A stretch of 64,000 bases of DNA, taken from Bin80 sp022820435 (GTDB lineage: Bacteria > Bacteroidota > Rhodothermia > Rhodothermales > Bin80). The DNA lies in contig JAJEFL010000126.1 in the NCBI GenBank assembly GCA_022820435.1, positions 1-64,000 on the forward strand. The letters run 5' to 3'. A program made the position numbers and the translations under genes. The notes under the pieces were generated by a model, which made no database searches, was not told where the DNA came from, and saw only the letters and a list, made by a program, of their open reading frames with translations. This document shows positions 54,530 to 62,730 of the stretch, in pieces. Each line of letters starts with the position of its first letter. The stretch's first letter is position 1.

Positions 54530-56205
54530 TGATGTACCGGCTCCTCCTTCTATGGTTGATCACAGTAATGACGGCCCCGGTCTATGGACAGGTAGACAGA
54601 ATCTTCCGTCCCTGGGATTCCGATAAAAGCCCCGGTGCCATGGTTGCCGTGCTGTACCGGGGGGAAGTCCTTCATCATAAGGGGTATGGGATGGCGAATC
54701 TGGAGCACAATGTCCCTGTTACTTCCGCCAGTGTCTTTGATGTTGCCTCGGTATCCAAACAATTCTGTGCATTCGCAATTGCAATGCTGATGGACGAAGG
54801 GAAGATTGCAGTGGATGAAGATGTGCGGACCTATCTGCCGGAACTGCCGGATTTTGGCCACACAATTACGGTCCAAAACCTGATCTATCATACCAGCGGA
54901 CTTAGAGACTGGCCGGGGATGCTTGGACTATCCGGACGTGAGATGGAGGATGTGATCTCCATGGAGGAAATCCGCTCCTTTGTGATGCACCAGCAAACCC
55001 TGAATTTCGCCCCGGGGACAAAATTCAGTTATTCAAATACAGGATATACGCTTCTAGCCCTGATTATTGAGCGTGTCAGCGGGCAGCCTTTCCGATCATT
55101 CATAGAGGACAGAATCTTTTCCCCGCTTGGCATGACTCATACATTTTTTCAGGATGATCACGAAGAGATTGTATCAGGGCGCGTAACCAGCTATCGCCTG
55201 CAGGAAGGGAGTTTTTACCGTGTCGGGAACGGTCTGATGGCGACTGGATCCAGTTCGCTGCATGCAACAACCGACGACCTGCTCAAATGGGTCCGAAACT
55301 TTGAGGAACCGGGTCTGGGGACTCCTGCGGTGCATGCGATGATGAATTTACAGGGACATCTCCGCGACAGTACGGTCATTCCCTATGGCTTTGGACTGGT
55401 CAGAGGGGTATACCGAGGATTGCAGACACATTCCCATTCAGGTGGATGGGCTGGTTTTCGGACGGTCATTCTGCGGATTCCCGATCATGAGTTCACGGTC
55501 ATTATACTCGGCAACCATGCATCTCTGAACGCCACCATGATGGCCGAACGTGTCGCAGAACATTATCTGGGAGCGTTCATGGGGCCACCGGAAATGCCTC
55601 CAATTCCCTTGAATTTTGATCAGATGCCAAGCGATTATGAGGGAATCTATGACTTTGGTGAAGCGCACATTTTACGACTTGCCGTGGATGGTCCATCACT
55701 TTTCGCTTATTTACCTCCGACTCCGGGCGTGCCGGTCCAGTCAGTCGGGACAGATTCTCTGTACGTTCCGGCACTCAATTTGACGGTCACTTTCTCACGT
55801 GACGCACTGGATCAGGTTGTGCAGGCCTTCACAGGTGAGCTTGCGGCCAGACGTGTTCCATTACCCAAAGAACCGAACCTTACCTCAATTGAAGGATGCT
55901 ATCACAGCAGGGAACTCGGCGTGTCCTACCGGATGCATATTCAGGATGATCAACTGATTGCAACCGGTCCTCGGGGCAGGAGTTTTGAGTTTTCAAGTAC
56001 ACTTGAGCATGTCTTCACCAGTGATTCATGGTTCATGCCGGTAATCCGATTTTTTGTCAGTCCTGACCATCAAACCATCACACATTTTGAGGCGAACAGC
56101 ACACGCAATCGAAAGGTGATATTTGAAAAAATCTCATACCAGAGCGGCGTAGTATCTGGATCACAACACGGTCACGATTCACAGTCTTGCCCCTTGATGC
56201 CGTAG
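54529..56205 (+). CDS. Class C beta-lactamase-fold serine hydrolase, exported (paralogue)
   Basis: A 558-residue serine hydrolase with a signal peptide (LLLLWLITVMTAPVYGQ). It matches the gene before it along the catalytic domain: SVSKQF (SxxK), YSNTGYTL (YxN) and THSHSGGWAGF (third motif). It carries a longer C-terminal beta domain, which ends in sequence similar to the shorter paralogue's tail (CYHSRELGVSYR vs TYHSRELGSTIY). The TAATG overlap suggests coupled translation and a tandem duplication. Confidence 0.88.
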   Translation: MMYRLLLLWLITVMTAPVYGQVDRIFRPWDSDKSPGAMVAVLYRGEVLHHKGYGMANLEHNVPVTSASVFDVASVSKQFCAFAIAMLMDEGKIAVDEDVRTYLPELPDFGHTITVQNLIYHTSGLRDWPGMLGLSGREMEDVISMEEIRSFVMHQQTLNFAPGTKFSYSNTGYTLLALIIERVSGQPFRSFIEDRIFSPLGMTHTFFQDDHEEIVSGRVTSYRLQEGSFYRVGNGLMATGSSSLHATTDDLLKWVRNFEEPGLGTPAVHAMMNLQGHLRDSTVIPYGFGLVRGVYRGLQTHSHSGGWAGFRTVILRIPDHEFTVIILGNHASLNATMMAERVAEHYLGAFMGPPEMPPIPLNFDQMPSDYEGIYDFGEAHILRLAVDGPSLFAYLPPTPGVPVQSVGTDSLYVPALNLTVTFSRDALDQVVQAFTGELAARRVPLPKEPNLTSIEGCYHSRELGVSYRMHIQDDQLIATGPRGRSFEFSSTLEHVFTSDSWFMPVIRFFVSPDHQTITHFEANSTRNRKVIFEKISYQSGVVSGSQHGHDSQSCPLMP

Positions 56206-56443
56206 TCAATTGTCAATCCTCGCAGCAAAGTCCATGAACGTACAAAGACATTGCTAAAGTCGGCCTTGCTGCTCAGCGTCACTTACCTTTGGACAATCGA
56301 ATACGAAGTAATCATAGATTATTGAATAGATCCGGTATAGCCATCAGGATCCTCACCTGCAAGTCGTAGACAAACACTATTTCCTCCACCAGATTCCCTC
56401 CCGATTGGGCATCCCCCCTCTACACGCAGTCTCCATCCATGAA

Positions 56444-59400
56444 TTACTTCTGAAGGGTCATTCTGCGCGTGTGGACAATCCTGCCATCCAATTCCATCCG
56501 GTAGATGTATATGCCACTGGAATAAGCATTCGCATTCCACTGTAATCTGTGCACCCCAGGCGCATAAACCCGGTCCGTTAAATCCGACACCTTCCGTCCG
56601 GTCACATCAAAAACAGCAAGGCGGACATGTGAATCGTGAGATATGGAAAATTCTATATTCGTTGACGCATTAAATGGATTCGGGTAGTTCTGGCTCAGGC
56701 TAAATTCAGACGGCAATTCGGAAACTGATTCTTCCGTAGATGTGTGAATGTCAATTTCCGATAGAGGCAGCGTCCATACACCGCGCCCATGCGTGCCGAC
56801 AATGAGCTCATCATCCCGGATCTTCATTCTCCACACAGATGCAGCAGGTAAACCGTTATCCGCATAATTCCACTGAGCACCATGATCATCCGACACAAAG
56901 AGGCCAATCTCCGTGCCCGCCCAGAATACATGCGGTGCATGCGGCATAATGATCAAATCATACACAGCGACGTTCGGGAATCCGTTCGTACTGGTTTCTG
57001 ATGGCGAAAAACCGGACAGATCCGTCCAGGTCTGCCCGTAATCCTTCGTCTCCAGAATCTTGGGTTTATATGGCAGGGAAAAGAGTGCATATGCCGTCCC
57101 GTCTTCAAGTGGATGCGTTGCGAGTCCGGAAATGTCACCCCGGGGCGCATTGTCCATTGTGGGCAAGGCGGCTTGATTGAAGGACCGGCCCCTGTCTCTG
57201 GAAACATGCAGCATCCGATAAGGATACAGTCCGCAGCCTGCCCATACTACATTTGATCTGGAAAGCGAAACTCTAACCTTACATCCATCCCAGGAATTCC
57301 ACGAATCTTCAATTGATGTCAGATTCCAGGTCAATCCGAAGTCTCTCGAAACCATCACTCCCTCCGCCTTTACCAGATATACGTCGTCTGGAGCACGATC
57401 ACTGTTATCAATAGATGTGAGAAAGATGCCATTTATGGCATCAAAGGGGGACGTTCGCTCCCATCGTCCACCGCCATCAGTTGTTCGGGCTACGAGGTCT
57501 CTCTGTGCAGTGACCAGAATTTTACGCCGATCTCCAGGATGCCAGATTGTCTCAATACCATCACCGCTATAAACAGATCTCCATCCACTCCCGCTGGTCG
57601 GTGCGGTGCCTGACCTCCAACTCCCATTATCTTGCAGGCCTGTGACATAATCGGATGTTCCCGGCGCCTTTGCTACACCATAAACCTGCGAAGTATTATA
57701 ACCGGAGTGGGCTCTGTCCGTCTCACGAAAGGTTTTGCCGTTGTCTTTGGATATGGCAACTCCCCCGTCATTTACATTCAGGATCCAGAATTTGTTTTCA
57801 GCTTCATTAATTGGTAATGGATAGATACCGTGATGGTCCACATGCACCGTCCTCCCTGGGTCAATTTCCTCATCTAAGGATCGAACATAGGAATAACTGT
57901 TATAGATGAATTCCAGGGTGACCGTCTGATTTGGCAGGTTATCCGGAGTCCATGCAGCGCCGGATGCCAGAACCGGTAACAGACCATAAACCATCCCTTT
58001 GTCAACGCCCCCATTTTGGGCGATACGGGAATCGGGAGCAGCATCACTGTAATCGTATTTATGAACAAAAATGAATTCATAACTCTGCAAATCACGGGTC
58101 TCCAGATTTTCGCTGCGATAGTATTCAATCAGATTAAATTTGCCATCCTCCGCCTGATCACGAAAAGAAACCATAAGCTGACGGTTATTGTCCACATCCC
58201 ACACCTGAAACGGAACATCAACATAATCGGCAAACATGTAGCGAAAGAAGGGAACCTCGGGGCCTCCATTGCCATATCTGCCCGCGGTTTTGGAAACCCA
58301 GAAACGGTGGGCTTTTTGCGAACCTTGGCCGAACCTTATTTCGATGTTGGTAAAATCCTCCTCTTCGGTGTCGAGTGACCGGAATCTTCCGGAATAGGCT
58401 CTGCCGTCAAACGCCTCCCCATCAATATTCCGAAATTCGAGCCACGAATCCGTGCCTCCATGATTCAGCCTGCCCGGCAATGGGTCGCCAGTTATTTTTT
58501 CACCAGACAGTACAAGACGATACAGCACAATTCCGCCAACGAACACAATGTTCGGATCGTAAGGATGTACTGCAATCGAATTATTAAACCATCCCTGGCC
58601 ACCCATCCACCCACTCCAGTCCGTTGTTTCTGATGTTGGCCACCAATTCAAACCACCATCATCACTCCGATAGAGTTGTGCTTCAACGGCTCCGTCTACA
58701 GAGGCATATGCTATGTTTGGATGCGAGGGCGAATACGCCAATTCGGTTCTGCGCATTTCGTCGACATGGTTGATCCAGGCAAACTCCCAGGTTTGCCCCG
58801 CATCATCTGAAACCAGGATTTCCCCGCTTTGTCTGGCAGATGCAATCTGCCGGTTAAAATTGCCCGGCTGTGCTCGTAAATCCTGTACGACCCCTTCCTG
58901 TGAGGTCTGTTCCCAACTCGATCCACCGTCGGTGGACCGGAAAATCCCGTAATTGGTGGCTGCCAGCACCACATCTGGATTTGAAGGATCTACAGCTAGC
59001 CGGTTCACATATCTGAACTGATCACGATCTGCGGTTGAAGCCAGCTGTGTCCAGATCTCACCTTTGTCAGATGACTTGAAAATACCATATCCTGCGACCG
59101 AACCGGCTCCTGCCATACTTTCGCCAGTCCCCATGTAGATAATATTGGGATTGCTTTCTGCCATGGTCAGGGCTGAGACTGACAGATTTGGTAAATGGTC
59201 CGTCAGAGACACCCAGTTTTCTCCCCCGTCTGTCGTCTTCCACAGTCCGCCGGACACAGATCCTGCATACCATGTATGCATATTTGGATCCTCTGGATCT
59301 ACAAGAAGCGCCCGCGTCCGTCCACCGACATTTCCTGGTCCCCGTTCACTCCAGTCCAGTTTGATCCCGGGGGTTTTCGCCATTGCAAGCGCTTTCTGGA

Positions 59401-59635
59401 ATTCCCTGATCTGATATCCTGCTGAATACTCCTCTGTGCCATCTATGGGGGTTCTAATATCACGGTGGTATTTAAAAAAGCGATCAGGATCCCCTTTTGA
59501 GGGAGAGTAGGTATCTTCGTGGTGCAAAGTCTCTGAAGAATCAGACTCTGAAATCTCTCCTTTCTGTAGCAGGGCAGCCGTAAGTGTCAATAACAGAACA
59601 ACGAATCCAGCAATAGCTGCGAACTTGAATTTCAT
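56444..59635 (-). CDS. Secreted VPS10/BNR-repeat protein with T9SS sorting domain
   Basis: A 1063-residue secreted protein. A signal peptide (FAAIAGFVVLLLTLTAALLQ) is followed by sortilin-like beta-propeller repeats with Asp-box motifs (SGGLWKTTDGGENWV, KSSDKGEIWT, RSTDGGSSWE, VSDDHGAQWN). The last 85 residues are a type A T9SS sorting domain: SQNYPNPFNASTNIEFSI ... VFDVTGRKVSDL ... GIYIYRMELDG. The protein should be exported and attached or released at the surface. Its target is unknown; glycan or protein binding is inferred from the family. Confidence 0.92.
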   Translation of the reverse strand: MKFKFAAIAGFVVLLLTLTAALLQKGEISESDSSETLHHEDTYSPSKGDPDRFFKYHRDIRTPIDGTEEYSAGYQIREFQKALAMAKTPGIKLDWSERGPGNVGGRTRALLVDPEDPNMHTWYAGSVSGGLWKTTDGGENWVSLTDHLPNLSVSALTMAESNPNIIYMGTGESMAGAGSVAGYGIFKSSDKGEIWTQLASTADRDQFRYVNRLAVDPSNPDVVLAATNYGIFRSTDGGSSWEQTSQEGVVQDLRAQPGNFNRQIASARQSGEILVSDDAGQTWEFAWINHVDEMRRTELAYSPSHPNIAYASVDGAVEAQLYRSDDGGLNWWPTSETTDWSGWMGGQGWFNNSIAVHPYDPNIVFVGGIVLYRLVLSGEKITGDPLPGRLNHGGTDSWLEFRNIDGEAFDGRAYSGRFRSLDTEEEDFTNIEIRFGQGSQKAHRFWVSKTAGRYGNGGPEVPFFRYMFADYVDVPFQVWDVDNNRQLMVSFRDQAEDGKFNLIEYYRSENLETRDLQSYEFIFVHKYDYSDAAPDSRIAQNGGVDKGMVYGLLPVLASGAAWTPDNLPNQTVTLEFIYNSYSYVRSLDEEIDPGRTVHVDHHGIYPLPINEAENKFWILNVNDGGVAISKDNGKTFRETDRAHSGYNTSQVYGVAKAPGTSDYVTGLQDNGSWRSGTAPTSGSGWRSVYSGDGIETIWHPGDRRKILVTAQRDLVARTTDGGGRWERTSPFDAINGIFLTSIDNSDRAPDDVYLVKAEGVMVSRDFGLTWNLTSIEDSWNSWDGCKVRVSLSRSNVVWAGCGLYPYRMLHVSRDRGRSFNQAALPTMDNAPRGDISGLATHPLEDGTAYALFSLPYKPKILETKDYGQTWTDLSGFSPSETSTNGFPNVAVYDLIIMPHAPHVFWAGTEIGLFVSDDHGAQWNYADNGLPAASVWRMKIRDDELIVGTHGRGVWTLPLSEIDIHTSTEESVSELPSEFSLSQNYPNPFNASTNIEFSISHDSHVRLAVFDVTGRKVSDLTDRVYAPGVHRLQWNANAYSSGIYIYRMELDGRIVHTRRMTLQK

Positions 59636-59711
59636 GATTGTGGGTACAACAACGACATAGATTTGTGGTATGGTGTCAAAATAAGGAAATTATATTCATG
59701 AGTCACAACTC

Positions 59712-59987
59712 TCATGGATATAATTCCCTGTTGCAGATCAGGATATTGTTGCGCAATTCATCTCCGATCATGATCAGCCGCCCAGAACGATCCTGTACCA
59801 TCTCGTGGCAGTTATTAACGGGTACCGTCTTTGGATCCAGATTTCCCCATGTTCGGTGCACACGATAGCGGTAGTCTCCGTGACCGCTCAATTCATCGGG
59901 CACAGGTCGTTTACTGAGAATACTCACAGGAAAAAATGTTAACGCCGCTGCCTGGGCAGTACGCTGCGCAAACTTACGTCGATTCAT
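59712..59987 (-). pseudogene. N-terminal remnant of a Tat-exported NHL-propeller (amidating-lyase-like) protein
   Basis: Ninety-one residues starting MNRRKFAQRTAQAAALTFF, a Tat-type signal, then GHGDYRYRVHRTWGNLDPKT and the family motif VNNCHEMVQDRSGRLIMIG, as at the start of peptidylglycine amidating-lyase-like NHL propellers. A stop follows ICNRELYP. Full members are over 300 residues with six blades, so at least two thirds is missing. The remainder is not found downstream, where the VPS10 gene begins. I read it as a truncated gene; a short functional protein is less likely. Confidence 0.6.
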
Positions 59988-60110
59988 CGTCGCTGGAAAT
60001 TTTGAAGATTACGTTCATTGATTGGAGGTATTCGAGATAACACGCTGGGTCGGCATACCAATTCCCCGATACGTACGCAGGATTGATCCATCTGGAGGGA
60101 AGTCCCAAGA

Positions 60111-60869
60111 CTAGAAGGTGTAATCAGCATCCAGAGTCAGCACTTGAATCCGCATCGGCTGAATTTCCACAATGCGCCCGGTGAATCCAATCACATCCTT
60201 TACAGAGAGAATGGGGGCCTCTGTGGGAATCATCAGTTGGATTTCTTTTCCATCGGAGTCCGCAAGCAAAACCCAATCCTCTTCAAAACCCGTAATGACA
60301 CCTTCGGTGGAAAGAATCTGATCCATATTGCGGAGCGAGTCACGTTCGGCATCAAAAATACTTGTATATGCGATCCTCCACGGCACCGCGCTGGCACGGC
60401 GCATGAGCCACTCAAAACCCAGTTCAAAGCCACCATAGTAGTCGCCCAGACCGAACCGTTGCGCCATGGCCACCTGAATTGAATCGCGTACATGAACGGG
60501 GAACTGCTGCGCCATGCCACTGCCCACTGTAATATGTATCAGGCGCTCATCTTCCAGAAGGATGACCAGGATTCCATTATGCGTTTCGGCGGACCCTAAT
60601 TCCCAGAATGCGTACACCGATGCCGCATACGATTCTATAGATTCCCCCCGCAGAGATGCCAGTGTAAGACCGGCGAGTGTAACGGATGTACTGTCGTAGA
60701 AATCCGAAAGGAGATTCATCAGGGCATGCTCATCTTCGGCATCTAACACATCTGCCTGATCCACCATCCAGTCCGGTTCGGGCATCTGGTTTTTAATCAG
60801 GCATCCTGCCATCAAAATTGCACACGCAAGCCAAAATGTGTGATTCCAGAAACCCATTGAACCATTCAA
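60111..60869 (-). CDS. TPM-domain lipoprotein
   Basis: A 252-residue lipoprotein with signal and lipobox (CAILMAGC). Residues about 30-165 are a TPM domain: DWMVDQADVLDAEDEHALMN, a central AETHNGILVILLEDERLIHI, and GSGMAQQFPVHVRDSI. TPM proteins are often exported phosphatase-like proteins and the domain is found in photosystem repair and in bacterial membranes. The C-terminal 70 residues are a beta-rich region. No catalytic claim can be made. Signal and domain positions are clear. Confidence 0.8.
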   Translation of the reverse strand: MNGSMGFWNHTFWLACAILMAGCLIKNQMPEPDWMVDQADVLDAEDEHALMNLLSDFYDSTSVTLAGLTLASLRGESIESYAASVYAFWELGSAETHNGILVILLEDERLIHITVGSGMAQQFPVHVRDSIQVAMAQRFGLGDYYGGFELGFEWLMRRASAVPWRIAYTSIFDAERDSLRNMDQILSTEGVITGFEEDWVLLADSDGKEIQLMIPTEAPILSVKDVIGFTGRIVEIQPMRIQVLTLDADYTF

Positions 60870-60981
60870 CGATCAGATGGACGGTGCGAAACTGTGCAGC
60901 ACAGAACCATCGTAGTATCCAATGTAGGATCGCACCTGTGCATTCAAGAATTTTGAGTCTGTATCTTCACTTGAATCCCCA

Positions 60982-61320
60982 TCACATTAAATCTTGATAG
61001 AAGCAGGTTCGGGCCCCCGTATGGCATGCGCCGCTGCCCTGCTGATCCACCATAAAGAGTAACGCATCGCCATCACAATCCAATTTTGCAGACCTGACGA
61101 TTTGGAAGTGTCCACTGGTTTCTCCCTTCACCCATACACATTGTCGTGAGCGGCTCCAATAGGTCATGGTTCCCGTCCTCAGTGTCTGCTCCAGAGTTGA
61201 CTTGTTCATGTGCGCTATCATTAGAACTTCTAGTGTGGTGGCTTCCTGTGCAATTACAGGCACAAGTCCATCCTGATTGAATGCGACATCCGTTATCTTT
61301 GCGATGGTAAGTTCACTCAT
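60982..61320 (-). CDS. hisI: Phosphoribosyl-AMP cyclohydrolase
   Basis: A 112-residue histidine-biosynthesis enzyme opening the adenine ring of PR-AMP. WVKGETSGHFQIV, the metal Asp/Cys region LDCDGDALLFMVDQQG and the zinc cysteines ACHTGARTCFY are diagnostic. It lacks the HisE half that is fused in many Bacteroidota-type genomes, and it is not in a his operon here. It is divergent from yidD. Confidence 0.94.
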   Translation of the reverse strand: MSELTIAKITDVAFNQDGLVPVIAQEATTLEVLMIAHMNKSTLEQTLRTGTMTYWSRSRQCVWVKGETSGHFQIVRSAKLDCDGDALLFMVDQQGSGACHTGARTCFYQDLM

Positions 61321-61394
61321 GATGATACTGTGTCGTTGTGAGGGACCTTTATACGATAGAAATGTAAGATCTGCGGATAAGGTACGAACAAAAC

Positions 61395-61637
61395 ATGGTA
61401 CGGCGACTTTTTACGTTACCCATACGCGCATATCAACTGCTATTGTCTCCGCATCTCCATAATGCATGTCGGTATACGCCTTCGTGTTCAAATTATGCAA
61501 TTCAGGCCATAAACAAGTATGGAGTGGTGAAAGGGATTATACTGGCGATATGGCGCGTTCTGCGTTGTCATCCGTGGGCAAAGCATGGATATGACCCTCC
61601 CCGCTGGTTTGGTGAGTCACCGGAGGAGCAGAGATGA
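61395..61637 (+). CDS. yidD: Membrane protein insertion efficiency factor
   Basis: An 80-residue YidD protein. The family pattern RAYQLLLSPHLHNACRYTPSC, SNYAIQAINKYG, and LRCHPWAKHGYDP is complete, with the three conserved cysteines. It assists YidC-dependent insertion at the inner membrane. The usual neighbours rnpA, yidC and rpmH are absent here. Its stop overlaps the ATG of the next gene (ATGA). Confidence 0.93.
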   Translation: MVRRLFTLPIRAYQLLLSPHLHNACRYTPSCSNYAIQAINKYGVVKGIILAIWRVLRCHPWAKHGYDPPRWFGESPEEQR

Positions 61638-62134
61638 GCACACATAAATCAGGTGCACCTGCGAAACTGCGATTTGCACTCATAACGGTAAGTGATACAC
61701 GGACAAAAGCCACCGATAAGAGCGGAGCATGTATGGCCAGATTTATTCAGGAGAGTGGACACATAATTGCCTCGCAGTGTATTATTGCTGATGAACCGGA
61801 CATCATACAGGAGACCATCCATGCCCAGTCTGGATATACCGATGTGATCTGTTTGAGCGGAGGAACCGGGATCAGTCATCGAGATCAGACATTTGAAGCC
61901 GTCAATCCTCTTTTGGACAGGAGATTGCCTGGGTTCGGAGAACTTTTTCGCTTACTCTCCTGGGAACAGGTCGGCAGCCGAGCGATGCTCTCCCGGGCGA
62001 TTGCGGGTACATGTGCGGGTATGGTTATTTTTGCAGTCCCCGGATCTCCCAAGGCGGTTGAGTTGGCCATGGAAAAACTGATCCTTCCCGAAGCCCGGCA
62101 TCTGGTTGCCGAATTACACAGGGATGTAGTATGA
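61634..62134 (+). CDS. moaB: Molybdenum cofactor biosynthesis protein, MoaB/Mog type
   Basis: A 166-residue MPT-binding domain protein. ITVSDTRTKATDKSGACM, DVICLSGGTGISHRDQTFEA and LSRAIAGTCAGMVIFAVPGSPKAVELAME are the family motifs. It adenylates molybdopterin or acts in its processing. ATGA overlaps on both sides place it in a tight operon with yidD and the following gene. No other moa genes are in the window. Confidence 0.9.
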   Translation: MSTHKSGAPAKLRFALITVSDTRTKATDKSGACMARFIQESGHIIASQCIIADEPDIIQETIHAQSGYTDVICLSGGTGISHRDQTFEAVNPLLDRRLPGFGELFRLLSWEQVGSRAMLSRAIAGTCAGMVIFAVPGSPKAVELAMEKLILPEARHLVAELHRDVV

Positions 62135-62730
62135 AGTATACTCTGGCGCTCCTGTTTGCAGGCTGGGGGGGACTCGGCTTGTCCGCATCCTCTTCGGCGC
62201 AGGAACTGCTGACGAATATGCAAATCTTCGAGAACCTTGGTATTGCATGTCTGGAATCCGTCCCTGCGGAGGCAGATTCTCTGGTTCTGTCTCCATCAGC
62301 CAATCTCCCCTATATGACCGGTGCACTGATTCGTCGCTGGCAAAAGCAGGATAAAATCCTCTTCTTTGCCGATTCGCTGAATACCCAAGATCCGTCTTTT
62401 CTACTTTCCTGGGAAGTGTTCAATGCGACCATCTCCTATATGCGTGACGGGCGCAAAACGCTATCCCGCTCAGCAGAATTGAACTTGCGTTACACATATT
62501 TAGGGCTGAATGGCGAGATTTTATCCCGGAATACCTGTCAGCAGGTGTTTTCAGACCAGATTCGAAAGAGTCTGATTCCTGAACTGGAATCACAAGCCTA
62601 CCCTGAAACTCAGGCCGAACTCCCTCCACAGCATTGGATTCGTCGTCATTTTGAGCCGGTGATCATTGCGGCTGCGACGGGGCTCGCTGCATTCCTCTTC
62701 TTTAATTTGCGGAATGATCGTGCTGACTAA
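62131..62730 (+). CDS. Exported/membrane-anchored conserved protein
   Basis: A 199-residue protein I do not recognise. It has an N-terminal signal (LALLFAGWGGLGLSASSSAQ), a globular middle (VLSPSANLPYMTGALIRRW, LNLRYTYLGLNGEILS) and a C-terminal membrane helix (PVIIAAATGLAAFLFFNLR), so the middle should face the periplasm. Start ATG overlaps the moaB stop (ATGA), and its end overlaps the next gene by 17 bases. Coupling suggests a shared envelope role with the Ig-like lipoprotein. Confidence 0.65.
   Translation: MKYTLALLFAGWGGLGLSASSSAQELLTNMQIFENLGIACLESVPAEADSLVLSPSANLPYMTGALIRRWQKQDKILFFADSLNTQDPSFLLSWEVFNATISYMRDGRKTLSRSAELNLRYTYLGLNGEILSRNTCQQVFSDQIRKSLIPELESQAYPETQAELPPQHWIRRHFEPVIIAAATGLAAFLFFNLRNDRAD

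Noticed and set aside
60939..60981. Terminator after hisI
   Set aside because: A 7-base repeat (ATTCAAG/CTTGAAT) exists, but the loop is over 20 bases and no T run follows.
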